Shown here piece by piece: positions 7,539-16,228 of a stretch of DNA of 35,764 bases (positions are counted from its first letter, which is position 1; each line of letters starts with the position of its first letter). The notes beneath the pieces were generated by a model. That model searched no databases. It worked only from the letters and a program-made list of their open reading frames with translations, and was not told where the DNA came from. The DNA lies in the NCBI GenBank assembly GCA_041569895.1, contig JBFFXF010000039.1:1-35764 (forward strand). The letters run 5' to 3'. A program made the translations under genes and the position numbers. The stretch is from JBFFXF01 sp041569895. GTDB lineage: Bacteria; Planctomycetota; UBA8108; JACQVS01.

Positions 7539-9986
7539 ATGGGGACTCTTGAGAGCTCGGTCCGATCGGCCTTTCGCGTGCTCTGCGCGCTCCTTCTCCT
7601 TTCTCTTCACGCCACGGCGGCGGAACTGCGTTTCCGCGGTCCGTTCGGCATACCGAACACGCCGAGAGTCGTCACCGTGCACGCCGGCGACGTCGACGGC
7701 AACGGCAAGCTCGACCTGATCGCCTCGAACGGCAGCGGCACGGTCCTGGTGTTCCTCCAGGACACGGAGAACCGCAAGGTCTGGACGTCGGTCCCCGTGC
7801 GGGTCGGCGCGTCGTGCTTCTTCACGCGCGCGGGTGACTTCGACGGCGACGGCTTCGACGACCTCGCCGTGGCGGACAGCGGCTCGACGACGTACTACGT
7901 CCGCAGCCGCGGCGACGGCACGTTCGACGCCCCGGTCTCGCTGCGCCAGGCGCGAGGCGCTCGCTGGATCGCGGTCGGCGACTGGAACAAGGACGGCATC
8001 CTGGACCTCGCCTCCTCGAACCTCTCGAGCGGCACGCTGACGATCTTCGTCCACGACGGCGAGGGCAACTTCAGGCTCACCGGGAGCCCGCCGAGCCACC
8101 GCGAGCACACCCTCGAGGCGCTCGACTACGACGGCGACGGCAACCTCGACCTCGCCATGGGCACCGGCTTGCCCGGCATCCAGCTCCACCAGGGGCAGGG
8201 GGACGGCACCTTCAGGTTCCGGGGAACGGTTCCCGGCCACAACCAGCTCCTCGGGTGCGTGGAGTACATCGCCGTCGGCGACTTCAACAACGACGGCATG
8301 GACGACATGGCGCCGACGTGCATCGACGACCAGACCGCCTACGCCGGCATCAGCCTGGGGAACGCCAGGTACAGGCGAATCCTCAGGGATCCGTTCGCAC
8401 CCGGCACGGAGTCGTCGGCGGTCGGCGACATGAACGGCGACGGCAACGACGACCTGGCCCTGGTCTCGAACGGCAGCACGCTGGTGAGGATCTACCTCGG
8501 CAAGGGCGACGGCACCTTCGACAGTCCCGTCCACTTCGGAAACACCGGAAATAAGCCGGTCTTCCTCATCGCCGAGGACCTCGACGCCGACGGCCATCTC
8601 GATCTCGTCTCCGCGGACAACGGCTCCTCCGGCCTGACGGTGTTCTACGGGCGCGAGGGCGAGCAGTTCCTGGAGTCGAGCCAGACCGTCAGCGGTTACG
8701 GGACGGCGAAGGACTACGCTCTCGAGGACTTCGACAAGGACGGTCTGCCGGACTTCTTCTACGCCGACTCGACGAGATCGTCGGTGAACGTGTATCTCAA
8801 GCCGGGGGTGTCGTCCGCGAACCGGCCGAGCTTCACCATCTCGACGGCGTCGCGGTACTCGCTGCTGGAAGTCGTCGACCTGAACGGCGACGGCATCCTC
8901 GATCTCCTCGGCGGCAACACGACCGACGACACGGTCGTCACGGCGCTCCTCGACATCGAGGGGAACGCGCGCAGCGAGCAATCGATGCAGATCGCGGGCA
9001 ATCCGAAGGCGGTCGCCGCCGGGCACTTCGATGACGGTCCGACGATGGACATCGCCACCATCTGCAGCACTGCCGATGAGCTCGCGACGTTCCTCGGTCG
9101 CGGCGACGGTACCTTCGTCGCCGGGCAGACCATTGCGACGGCGGAGAATCCGAAGGGTTTCCACGTCGGTGACATCGACCGCGACGGGCGCTCCGACGTC
9201 GCCGTCGTCGGGTCCGCGTCAGTCGCGATTCACTACGGTCTCGAGGGCGGCGGCCTCGCGGCGGCAGAAGCATTGCCGGCGGAGGAGAGTGAACGATTCA
9301 AGGAGGTCAAGCTGTCCGATCTCGACGGGGACGGCAGAGTCGACGTGCTGGTGACCGAGTCTCGATCCAGATCCGTGCTGTTGTACAAGGGCAAGGGGCC
9401 GCGGGCCTTCGAGGAGCCGCGAGCCATCAGCCTCGGCGACGTGCCGCCGGGCCCGTTGGAGATCGTCGACATCGACCGCGACGGTCGCCTGGACATCGCC
9501 GTGGGGAACGCGCCGCTGCAGGTGGTCGCCCTGCTCTACAACCTCGGGGCGGATGAGTTCTCCGAGCCGCGGCTCGAGCGCGCCGGTGTCCCGGTCGCCA
9601 AGCTTCGCCTCGTCGACGTCGACGGCGATCGCGTCAACGACATCGTCGCGTTCGGCCGGTCGAGCACCGGTGTCAGCCTCGGTGTCTCGGATGGGCCGCC
9701 ACCGCCGCCCGAGCCGACGTTCCACCGCGGCGATGCCGACGGTGACGGGAAGGTGGCGATCACCGACGCCGTGTCGACATTGAACTTCCTGTTTCAGGGC
9801 ACCGCCGCGCCGTCGTGCCCCGATGCGGCGGACGCGAACGACGACGGCGACGTCAACCTCACCGATCCGGTGTCGGTCCTGAACTATCTCTTCCAGGGAG
9901 CCCGGCCGCCCGCTGCGCCCGGACCGAACGACTGCGGCGAGGATCCGACGCCGGACTCGCTGCCGGAGTGCACGTCGAGTTGCTGA
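7539..9986 (+). CDS. secreted FG-GAP/VCBS beta-propeller protein with dockerin-like C-terminus (type A)
   Basis: This 815-residue protein has a signal peptide (SAFRVLCALLLLSLHATAAE). I count 14 calcium-binding FG-GAP/VCBS loops of the DxDxDGxxDL type, from DVDGNGKLDL and DFDGDGFDDL through HFDDGPTMDI (degenerate) to DVDGDRVNDI, which fits two seven-bladed propellers. The C-terminus is dockerin-like: RGDADGDGKVAITDAVSTLN, LFQG, a second loop DANDDGDVNLTDPVSVLNYL, then a tail PPAAPGPNDCGEDP with a final C-x3-C. FG-GAP propellers are typically extracellular binding or adhesion modules. The protein is collinear with the one at 19065 (same opening VHAGDxxxDGKLDL, same 14 loops). It is divergent from dikinase A (170-base gap) and convergent with dikinase B (26 bases). 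The ATG at 7539 is preferred over a GTG at 7524; the ribosome site is weak (GAGGCG). Confidence 0.88.
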   Translation: MGTLESSVRSAFRVLCALLLLSLHATAAELRFRGPFGIPNTPRVVTVHAGDVDGNGKLDLIASNGSGTVLVFLQDTENRKVWTSVPVRVGASCFFTRAGDFDGDGFDDLAVADSGSTTYYVRSRGDGTFDAPVSLRQARGARWIAVGDWNKDGILDLASSNLSSGTLTIFVHDGEGNFRLTGSPPSHREHTLEALDYDGDGNLDLAMGTGLPGIQLHQGQGDGTFRFRGTVPGHNQLLGCVEYIAVGDFNNDGMDDMAPTCIDDQTAYAGISLGNARYRRILRDPFAPGTESSAVGDMNGDGNDDLALVSNGSTLVRIYLGKGDGTFDSPVHFGNTGNKPVFLIAEDLDADGHLDLVSADNGSSGLTVFYGREGEQFLESSQTVSGYGTAKDYALEDFDKDGLPDFFYADSTRSSVNVYLKPGVSSANRPSFTISTASRYSLLEVVDLNGDGILDLLGGNTTDDTVVTALLDIEGNARSEQSMQIAGNPKAVAAGHFDDGPTMDIATICSTADELATFLGRGDGTFVAGQTIATAENPKGFHVGDIDRDGRSDVAVVGSASVAIHYGLEGGGLAAAEALPAEESERFKEVKLSDLDGDGRVDVLVTESRSRSVLLYKGKGPRAFEEPRAISLGDVPPGPLEIVDIDRDGRLDIAVGNAPLQVVALLYNLGADEFSEPRLERAGVPVAKLRLVDVDGDRVNDIVAFGRSSTGVSLGVSDGPPPPPEPTFHRGDADGDGKVAITDAVSTLNFLFQGTAAPSCPDAADANDDGDVNLTDPVSVLNYLFQGARPPAAPGPNDCGEDPTPDSLPECTSSC

Positions 9987-10012
9987 GCGGTCGCCCGGGC
10001 CGGCCGCGCTAT

Positions 10013-13000
10013 TTAGCGACACGCCGCGTCCGCGCACGGACGGAGGTCGTCGGGGGTCGCGTCCTCGCCGCAGCGGGCCGGACCCGGCGCGGCCGGCGGG
10101 TCGAGGCCGAGAAAGAGGTAGTGCAACAGCAGGACGGCATCGCCGAAGTTCACCGTGCCGATGTCATCCACGTCCGCCGCGTCCTCGCAGGCGAGCGAGT
10201 CGCCCAGGAAGACATGACGCAGGATGCCGACGGCGTCCGCGACGTTGACGCGGCCGGATGAATCGGCGTCGCCGCGCCGGAAGAGCCGCACCTCCTCGCC
10301 GCCGACGAGCTGGCGGCGAAAGAGAACGATCGCGGGGCGATCGAGCACCGAGAAATCCTCGCCGAGGAGCGCGGCCGTCGGCTCTTCCCCGATCTGGTTC
10401 TGCGCCACCGCGACGACCTTCACCCATCCGACGCCGGCCAGAGCGATCGGCGGATCCAGGATCGCCCAGAGCTCGGGAAACGGCGTGTTGTTGTGGTGCC
10501 CTGCGGTGTAGACGAGTCGCCAGTAGTCGTCGATCTCCTGCGTCTCGCCTCCGAGGGTCACCCGCGCATGGACGAGCTCGGCCGGCCCGGTGCCGACGGT
10601 GACCTCCTGGAAGCGCTCCTCGAAGCGGACCCGGTCGCCGCTCGCGAACTCGACGTCGATGCCGACGCGCGGCAGGTGATCGAGATCGCACGGCAGGATC
10701 CACGTGGTCACGGGGTCCGCGCCGTCCGCCGGGAAGGTGTACTCGAGCCGAAGGAAGTGCTCGCCGGTCGCCCAGGTCAGCGCCGGCGGATCGAGAACGA
10801 TCTCGCGCGCGCCCTCGTTGGCCACGAAGAGCCCTCGCACGGCGACACGCGCGAGCTGCTCGCCGACGCGGAAGTCCTGGTGCGCGGAGTAGCGAAACCC
10901 GACCTCCGGGTTCTCCACCCGCTCCGCCCGCCAGACTCCCGGCCCGAGCGGAGCGAGACGCGGACCGCCGGGGGCGAGCTCGAGCCACTCGAAGACGTCG
11001 GCCGGGCTGGTGCCGTCGGGGCGGACCGTCGTCTCGCCCGCTCTCAGTCCGACGCGGGCCTTGGAATCGAGCACGGCGCGGCTCGGCCTGCTTTCCATGA
11101 AGCTCGCGCAGGCGACCGTGCCGCTGGCGACCACCAGCCGGAAGTCGAGCGGCTGGCCACCGCCGGAATCGGAGATCAGGAACGGCCGCACCTGCTTGAA
11201 GCGGATCCTCTCGGTGGTGCGGTCGAGCTTGAACTCGAAGTCGAGGAGCACCTCGTCGGGCTCGTGCATGCCGAGGTCGATCGGGAACCGGCTCTCGACG
11301 AGCGCCATCAGCGCGCCGAGCTCGCGCAGGTGGTCGTCGCCCAGAACGAGCGTCCCCTCGGGCACGAGCGACGAGGCGCGAGCCCGTATGATGCGCTCCA
11401 CCTGACCACCGGCCATCTCGAGGACGCTCTTCTCGGCCACCACTCCGGGATCGGTGAACACCACCGGCGTGTCTCCCACCTGGGCGTTGACGACGAAGCG
11501 GCGGTCGCCGCGCACGGCCGGATTGCCGGTGAACGACACGCCGTTGGCGAGCTCGTCCGGGAACGCCTCCGAGACGAGGATCGCCATCGCGGTCTCCCCG
11601 TGTGGGATCTGGAAGAAGTCGCGCTCCTCGTACGCGCGGAAGTTCCACAGGCTGGCCCACACCGCCTTCAGCGATCTGCCGACGCCGTCCTCGCGCGGAT
11701 CGCTCGGATCGCAGCGCGACGGGCCGCCGTCCCCGACGTCGAGGTCATCCGCGGCGCAGCCCGAGACCGAGCGGTAGAGTCCGGCACCGTTGAACTCGAG
11801 CTGGTCCTCCGCGTTCGAGGACGAGCGGAAGCGCACCTTCTTCGTGCCGGTGCCGAATACGCTGACGATCCTCACGGCGATCGATCGGACGACGCCCGCG
11901 TCGACGTCGCCGTCCTCGATGATGTCCCGCAGGCGGGCGAGCTCGACGAAGCGACGTCTGGAGTCGCTGCGGAACTCGGCGTCCCCGAGCATCGCGGCGA
12001 TGTACTCGCGAATGCTGACGAGCCGCCCGGGATCGGTGCGCGACGGAGTGCGATTCTCCTCGATGAACTGCACGTAGTACGCGAAGGGCACCAGGAGGCC
12101 GGGCACGCGGTGCTCCGCCGGCAGCAGGTGAAAGAGGCGGACGAAGTTCGCGCCCTTGCCGCCGTAGCGCGTCACCGGATCGACGGCGCCGTCGGGATCG
12201 ACGGAGTCGACCGCGTCGAGGCGGCGGTAGTCGCGATCGACTGCAGGCGGCGCGCCCAGGTCGGGGCGGTGCGCCGCCCACCATTCCTCGGCCTCGGCCA
12301 GCGTCACCTGGTCGTCGACCTCGAATCCGGCGACGTCGACCTGCAGCCGCACGAGCTTGCCGTCGTACGGCGCGAACCTCTCGACGGCGTCCTTCACGAA
12401 CGCGTTCGGCGTGCCTCGCCTCGCTGTGCGGATGGCGAGGTGGCCGAGCTCACTCTGGATGCTCCCGGTGATGACGCCGGCGATGACGCCCTCGATGTCC
12501 GCCGGGGCCTGGCCGAGAACGACGATGTCCTGCGAGCCGAATCCGCCGCTCTCGTTCGCCGCGAGGAACTCTTCCGGCGTGAAGACCCTGACGCGGCCGA
12601 AGTTGGTCGCGAGCGTGTAGGGCAGGTACGTCACGTCTCCGAGGTCGCCGAACGAGAAGTCGATCTCGAACTCGGTGTCCTCCCAGTCGCGCGCGCGCCG
12701 GATCGCTTCCGGATCGCGCGGAGCGTACGAGAGGGCGCCGAGCGCGAACACCGGCGTCAGCCGTCGGAACACGGAGGCGACGTCCTCGGGACCCGGCAGC
12801 TCGTCCGCGTCGAGCAGCGGCGTGAAGATGTCGAAGCCGTACTCGGGGCCGTCCCGTCTATCGAAGCGAAAGATGGTGCCGGCGAAGTAGCTGCGCGTCT
12901 CCCCCGTCACGAGCTCGAGGTACTCGTCGCCCCCGAGCCCGGGAAAGCGATCGGGAAACTCCGCGGCGAGGAACTCCTGGTGGAACTTGTAGACGTCGAC

Positions 13001-13243
13001 GTTCTGGAAGAGCGGCGGCAGGAGATCGGGATCGTCGCTGGCCGGCACCAGGAACTTGGTGATGCGATCGACGCCAGGGAGCGAGCGTTCCGGGATCGAG
13101 AAGCGCTCGAACTCCTCGGCCGTGTTGATGCGTCTGGTGTAGCCGACACCCTCCTGCGCCGGCGCCTCGGCGCCGAGGGCGAGAACCAGCGCGAGAGCCG
13201 GCGAAGAGCTCCACGAGAGTAACGAACGACAACGGGACGTCAC
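10013..13243 (-). CDS. secreted PEP-synthase/glucan-dikinase-like protein with dockerin-like C-terminus (paralogue B)
   Basis: This 1076-residue paralogue of the 4177-7368 protein aligns along its whole length. The GTG at 13243 follows a strong GGAGG site and starts a signal peptide (SSSPALALVLALGAEAPAQ|E). The swivel segment is IQSELGHLAIRTARRGTPNA with His at ~268. The ATP-grasp motifs are YGGKGANF (~359-366), KVRFRSSSNAEDQLEFNGAG and DFEFKLDRTTERIRFKQVRP. The beta-rich tail keeps CDLDHLP, FEERFQEV, ARVTLGGETQEIDDYW and YTAGHHNNTPFPELWAILDP, matching CDMSHLP, FEERFQIL and YTAGHHND in paralogue A. It ends with dockerin-like loops (RRGDADSSGRVNVADAVGIL; ADVDDIGTVNFGDAVLLL) and a Cys/Pro tail. 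All catalytic landmarks I can see are intact in both copies. Substrate and extracellular activity are unknown. It is divergent from the propeller gene at 13441. Confidence 0.85.
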   Translation of the reverse strand: MTSRCRSLLSWSSSPALALVLALGAEAPAQEGVGYTRRINTAEEFERFSIPERSLPGVDRITKFLVPASDDPDLLPPLFQNVDVYKFHQEFLAAEFPDRFPGLGGDEYLELVTGETRSYFAGTIFRFDRRDGPEYGFDIFTPLLDADELPGPEDVASVFRRLTPVFALGALSYAPRDPEAIRRARDWEDTEFEIDFSFGDLGDVTYLPYTLATNFGRVRVFTPEEFLAANESGGFGSQDIVVLGQAPADIEGVIAGVITGSIQSELGHLAIRTARRGTPNAFVKDAVERFAPYDGKLVRLQVDVAGFEVDDQVTLAEAEEWWAAHRPDLGAPPAVDRDYRRLDAVDSVDPDGAVDPVTRYGGKGANFVRLFHLLPAEHRVPGLLVPFAYYVQFIEENRTPSRTDPGRLVSIREYIAAMLGDAEFRSDSRRRFVELARLRDIIEDGDVDAGVVRSIAVRIVSVFGTGTKKVRFRSSSNAEDQLEFNGAGLYRSVSGCAADDLDVGDGGPSRCDPSDPREDGVGRSLKAVWASLWNFRAYEERDFFQIPHGETAMAILVSEAFPDELANGVSFTGNPAVRGDRRFVVNAQVGDTPVVFTDPGVVAEKSVLEMAGGQVERIIRARASSLVPEGTLVLGDDHLRELGALMALVESRFPIDLGMHEPDEVLLDFEFKLDRTTERIRFKQVRPFLISDSGGGQPLDFRLVVASGTVACASFMESRPSRAVLDSKARVGLRAGETTVRPDGTSPADVFEWLELAPGGPRLAPLGPGVWRAERVENPEVGFRYSAHQDFRVGEQLARVAVRGLFVANEGAREIVLDPPALTWATGEHFLRLEYTFPADGADPVTTWILPCDLDHLPRVGIDVEFASGDRVRFEERFQEVTVGTGPAELVHARVTLGGETQEIDDYWRLVYTAGHHNNTPFPELWAILDPPIALAGVGWVKVVAVAQNQIGEEPTAALLGEDFSVLDRPAIVLFRRQLVGGEEVRLFRRGDADSSGRVNVADAVGILRHVFLGDSLACEDAADVDDIGTVNFGDAVLLLHYLFLGLDPPAAPGPARCGEDATPDDLRPCADAACR

Positions 13244-13245
13244 GA

Positions 13246-13255
13246 CCCTCCTCCC
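13246..13255 (-). promoter_or_regulatory. ribosome binding site deciding the GTG start of dikinase B
   Basis: On the minus strand GGGAGGAGGG lies 2 bases before the GTG at 13243, with its GGAGG core about 6 bases away. The start falls directly before the signal peptide, parallel to paralogue A. Confidence 0.6.
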
Positions 13256-13366
13256 GGGCACCGATGCGGTGATCGAACGCAGTGCCATTCCATTCTGCCA
13301 CAGCGAATTCGTTCCTCCCACCATCGTGTCGGGCTATATATACAACGTGCGCCGCCGCTGCTCGTC

Positions 13367-13395
13367 TTGACCGTCGGTCGCGGGACCTGTACACT
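13367..13395 (+). promoter_or_regulatory. sigma-70-like promoter for the secreted-protein gene run
   Basis: TTGACC (13367-13372), a 17-base spacer and TACACT (13390-13395) make a good housekeeping promoter. It lies 45 bases before the ATG at 13441, which has a GGGAG ribosome site. The same -10 and spacing recur at 30030-30058. Confidence 0.6.
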
Positions 13396-13440
13396 CGGCC
13401 TCTCAGGGGATCTGGTTTTGGTCTGAGAAAGGGAGCTTCC

Positions 13441-16203
13441 ATGCGCCGAGCAGCGTCGCGCTTCACCATTGCCACGACCGTTTCATGCATCGTCGCATGC
13501 ACATGGTTGCTCTGCGCCGGACCGGCGCTTCGCGGGGAGGACTGCAACCTCAACGGCATCGACGACACCGACGACATCGCCGCCGGCACGAGTCGGGACT
13601 GCGATTCGAACGGCGTTCCCGACGAGTGCCTGCTCGTCGGCCGCGACTGCAACCGCAACGGCGTGCCCGACGACTGTGACATCGAGACCGGTACGAGCCT
13701 CGACTGCAACGAGAACGGTCAGCCCGACGAGTGCGACATTCAACACGTCGTCACCTTCGGAGCGCCGACGACCTACGCGGTCGACGTCAGCCCGTTCTCG
13801 ATCCCGGCGATCGACCTCGACAAGGACGGCGACCTCGACCTCGTCACCGCCAACCGCGGCGCCGGTTTCCTGTCGGTGTTCATCAATCGCGGCGACGGCG
13901 TGTTCGACGCGCCCTTCCCGCACGCTGTCGGCCGGAGGCCGCACCACATCGCCGTCGCCGACCTGAACGACGACGGCAACCTCGACCTCGCGGTCGGCAA
14001 CCGCGGGTCGGGGGAGGTGTCGGTCGTTTTCGGGAAGGGGGACGGGACGTTCGAGGAGACGGTGAACTACCGGACCAGTCCGGACCCGGCCTCGGAAGAC
14101 TGCGCGCCGCGCACGGTCGTTCCCGTCGATCTCGACGACGACGGCGATCTCGACCTCGGCGTGGCGAATCGCGGGCCCGAGGGGCAGGACGTCATCGAGG
14201 GCGACTTCACGGTCCTCGAGAACGACGGCACGGGCGTCTTCACCAAGAAGGATTTCAACATCCCGCTCGGCGTCAGGACACTCGGGGCGGCGTCGTTCGA
14301 CTTCGACGAGGACGGCGATCCGGACATGGCGGTCACGGTCGGCGCGAACTCCGATGTGGTGCTGCTCGCCAACGAGGGCGACCTCAACTTCTCGATCACG
14401 CGGCGACTGCCCGTCGGCGAGAACCCCTCGGCGGTCGTGCCCGTCGATCTCGACGAGGACGGGGATCTCGACCTCGTGGTGACGAACGAGCGCGCGGACA
14501 CGCTCTCGGTCCTCGAGAACAGGGGCAAGGGGGACTACGCCGACCAGATCGTCTATCCGACGGGGGACTTCCCGTCGATGGCGCTGGTGCTCGATCTCGA
14601 TCTGGATGGCGACGTCGACGTCATCACGTCGAACGAGCGCAACTGCAACGTGTCGATCCTCTACAACCGCGGCGACGGCACGCTCGAGCCCGCCATCGGG
14701 CTGTCGGTCGGGGCCATCGACCCGAACACCGTGAGTGTCTCCGACCTCAATGGCGACGGCCACCTCGACATCGCCACCTCGAACGAGCGCGCCAACAACA
14801 TCTCGATCATCTTCGGCCGCGGTCCCGGGCAGTGGTTCACGGATTACCAGCTGCCGGTGTTCCAGGAGCTGCCGCCGCCGGCCAACCGTTCCCTCTCGGC
14901 GCTGGCGGGCGCCGATCTGGACAGGGACGGCGACCTCGACCTCATCGCCGCCAAGAACCTCTCGAACCAGGTGGCGATCCTGCTCGGCAACGGTCGCGGC
15001 CAGTTCACGGTGGGGCCGAGTCTCGCGACCGGCGAGACGCCGACCGACGTCGCCGCGCGCGACCTCGACCGGGACCGTGACATCGACCTCGTGGTGACCA
15101 ACGCCGCCTCGGGGGACGTCTCGGTGTTCTTCCAGCAGGCGAACGGCGAGTTCGCCGACGCGGTCTCGATTCCCGCCGGGGCGGACCCGTCCGCCGTGGT
15201 CCTGGCGCCGATCGACGGCGACGCGCTCCCCGACATCGTCGTCACCAACGCGGCGATCTTCGGCGGGGAGCCGAGCCTCTCGATCCTCGCGAACCGGGGA
15301 GGCGGGACGTTCGCCGCGGCCGTCGACGTGCCGGTGGCGGAGGTCCCGAGCGACGTGGTCGCCTCCGACCTCGATGCCGATGGCGATCTCGACCTCGCCG
15401 TGACGAACGAGCGGCCCAACCTGGTCACCGTGCTGCTGAACGACGGCTCGGGCGCGTTTCCGACCTCGGCGACGCACGCCGTCGGCGAGGATCCCGGCGG
15501 CATCACCGCGAGCGACCTCGACGGGGACGGCTTCCCCGATCTCGCGGTGATGAACACCCTGGTGGCCTCCGTGTCGGTGCTCATCAACCGCGGGGACGGC
15601 ACCTTCGCCGACGCGGTCAACTACGAGGACGCCGGCGAGGGGCGGGCGATCGTCGCCGTCGACCTCGACAAAGACGGTGACCTCGACCTCGCCACCGGCA
15701 GCATGACCGTGTTCCTCAACGAGGGCGACGGCACGTTCGCCGCGCCGATCGATTTCCCGCTGCTCGGCAACGCGGTCTCCTCCGTGGTGGCCGATTTCGA
15801 CGGCGACCGCGCCCTCGACGTGGCGACGGCGACCGAGGCCGTCCTCTCGGTGCGGTTCAACCTCACGCAGCGCAGCTTCAACCCCGATCTCGACCGCGAC
15901 GGCGTCCCCGACAACTGCCAGCGCGACTTCCGGCGCGGCGACTCGAACGCGGATGGCGCGGTCGACATCGCCGACGCGCTGGAGTCGCTGCGATTCATCT
16001 TCAAGACCGGCCCGCCGCCCGCGTGCATGGAGGCGGCCAACGCGAACGACGACCGGGCGGTCAACGTCACGGACGCGGTGTTCCTGCTCAATTTTCTCTT
16101 CCTCGGTGGCGCGTCGCTTCCGGCCCCCGGGGCCATGGAATGCGGTCGCGACCCCGCAGAGTCCACGAACAACCTTGGCTGCAGGTCGTACGAGAGGTGT
16201 TGA
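13441..16203 (+). CDS. secreted TSP3-repeat plus FG-GAP propeller protein with dockerin-like C-terminus (type B)
   Basis: This 920-residue protein has a signal peptide (TIATTVSCIVACTWLLCAGP). Four thrombospondin type-3-like calcium repeats follow at about 34-100 (DCNLNGIDD, DCDSNGVPDEC, DCNRNGVPDDCD, DCNENGQPDECD). Then come 14 FG-GAP/VCBS loops (DLDKDGDLDL to DFDGDRALDV; the tenth, PIDGDALPDI, is degenerate), one more TSP3-like unit (DLDRDGVPDNC), and a dockerin-like pair (RRGDSNADGAVDIADALESL; ANANDDRAVNVTDAVFLLN) with a Cys/Pro tail. It is presumably an exported, calcium-stabilised binding or structural protein; the ligand is unknown. It is paralogous and collinear with the gene at 21536. 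It is first in a same-direction run with 16229-18976, 25 bases downstream. Confidence 0.88.
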   Translation: MRRAASRFTIATTVSCIVACTWLLCAGPALRGEDCNLNGIDDTDDIAAGTSRDCDSNGVPDECLLVGRDCNRNGVPDDCDIETGTSLDCNENGQPDECDIQHVVTFGAPTTYAVDVSPFSIPAIDLDKDGDLDLVTANRGAGFLSVFINRGDGVFDAPFPHAVGRRPHHIAVADLNDDGNLDLAVGNRGSGEVSVVFGKGDGTFEETVNYRTSPDPASEDCAPRTVVPVDLDDDGDLDLGVANRGPEGQDVIEGDFTVLENDGTGVFTKKDFNIPLGVRTLGAASFDFDEDGDPDMAVTVGANSDVVLLANEGDLNFSITRRLPVGENPSAVVPVDLDEDGDLDLVVTNERADTLSVLENRGKGDYADQIVYPTGDFPSMALVLDLDLDGDVDVITSNERNCNVSILYNRGDGTLEPAIGLSVGAIDPNTVSVSDLNGDGHLDIATSNERANNISIIFGRGPGQWFTDYQLPVFQELPPPANRSLSALAGADLDRDGDLDLIAAKNLSNQVAILLGNGRGQFTVGPSLATGETPTDVAARDLDRDRDIDLVVTNAASGDVSVFFQQANGEFADAVSIPAGADPSAVVLAPIDGDALPDIVVTNAAIFGGEPSLSILANRGGGTFAAAVDVPVAEVPSDVVASDLDADGDLDLAVTNERPNLVTVLLNDGSGAFPTSATHAVGEDPGGITASDLDGDGFPDLAVMNTLVASVSVLINRGDGTFADAVNYEDAGEGRAIVAVDLDKDGDLDLATGSMTVFLNEGDGTFAAPIDFPLLGNAVSSVVADFDGDRALDVATATEAVLSVRFNLTQRSFNPDLDRDGVPDNCQRDFRRGDSNADGAVDIADALESLRFIFKTGPPPACMEAANANDDRAVNVTDAVFLLNFLFLGGASLPAPGAMECGRDPAESTNNLGCRSYERC

Positions 16204-16228
16204 GCCGCGAGTCGGACCCGGATCCGGA

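Noticed and set aside
13331..13344. TATATATA stretch as a minus-strand promoter for dikinase B
   Set aside because: A -10-like sequence exists but I see no acceptable -35, and the distance to the GTG is nearly 90 bases.
13800..15840. Regular repeats that could suggest a CRISPR array or a DNA-level tandem repeat
   Set aside because: The periodicity comes from calcium-loop codons (gac ctc gac ... gac ggc) of FG-GAP repeats; spacing is irregular and there is no exact repeat/spacer structure.
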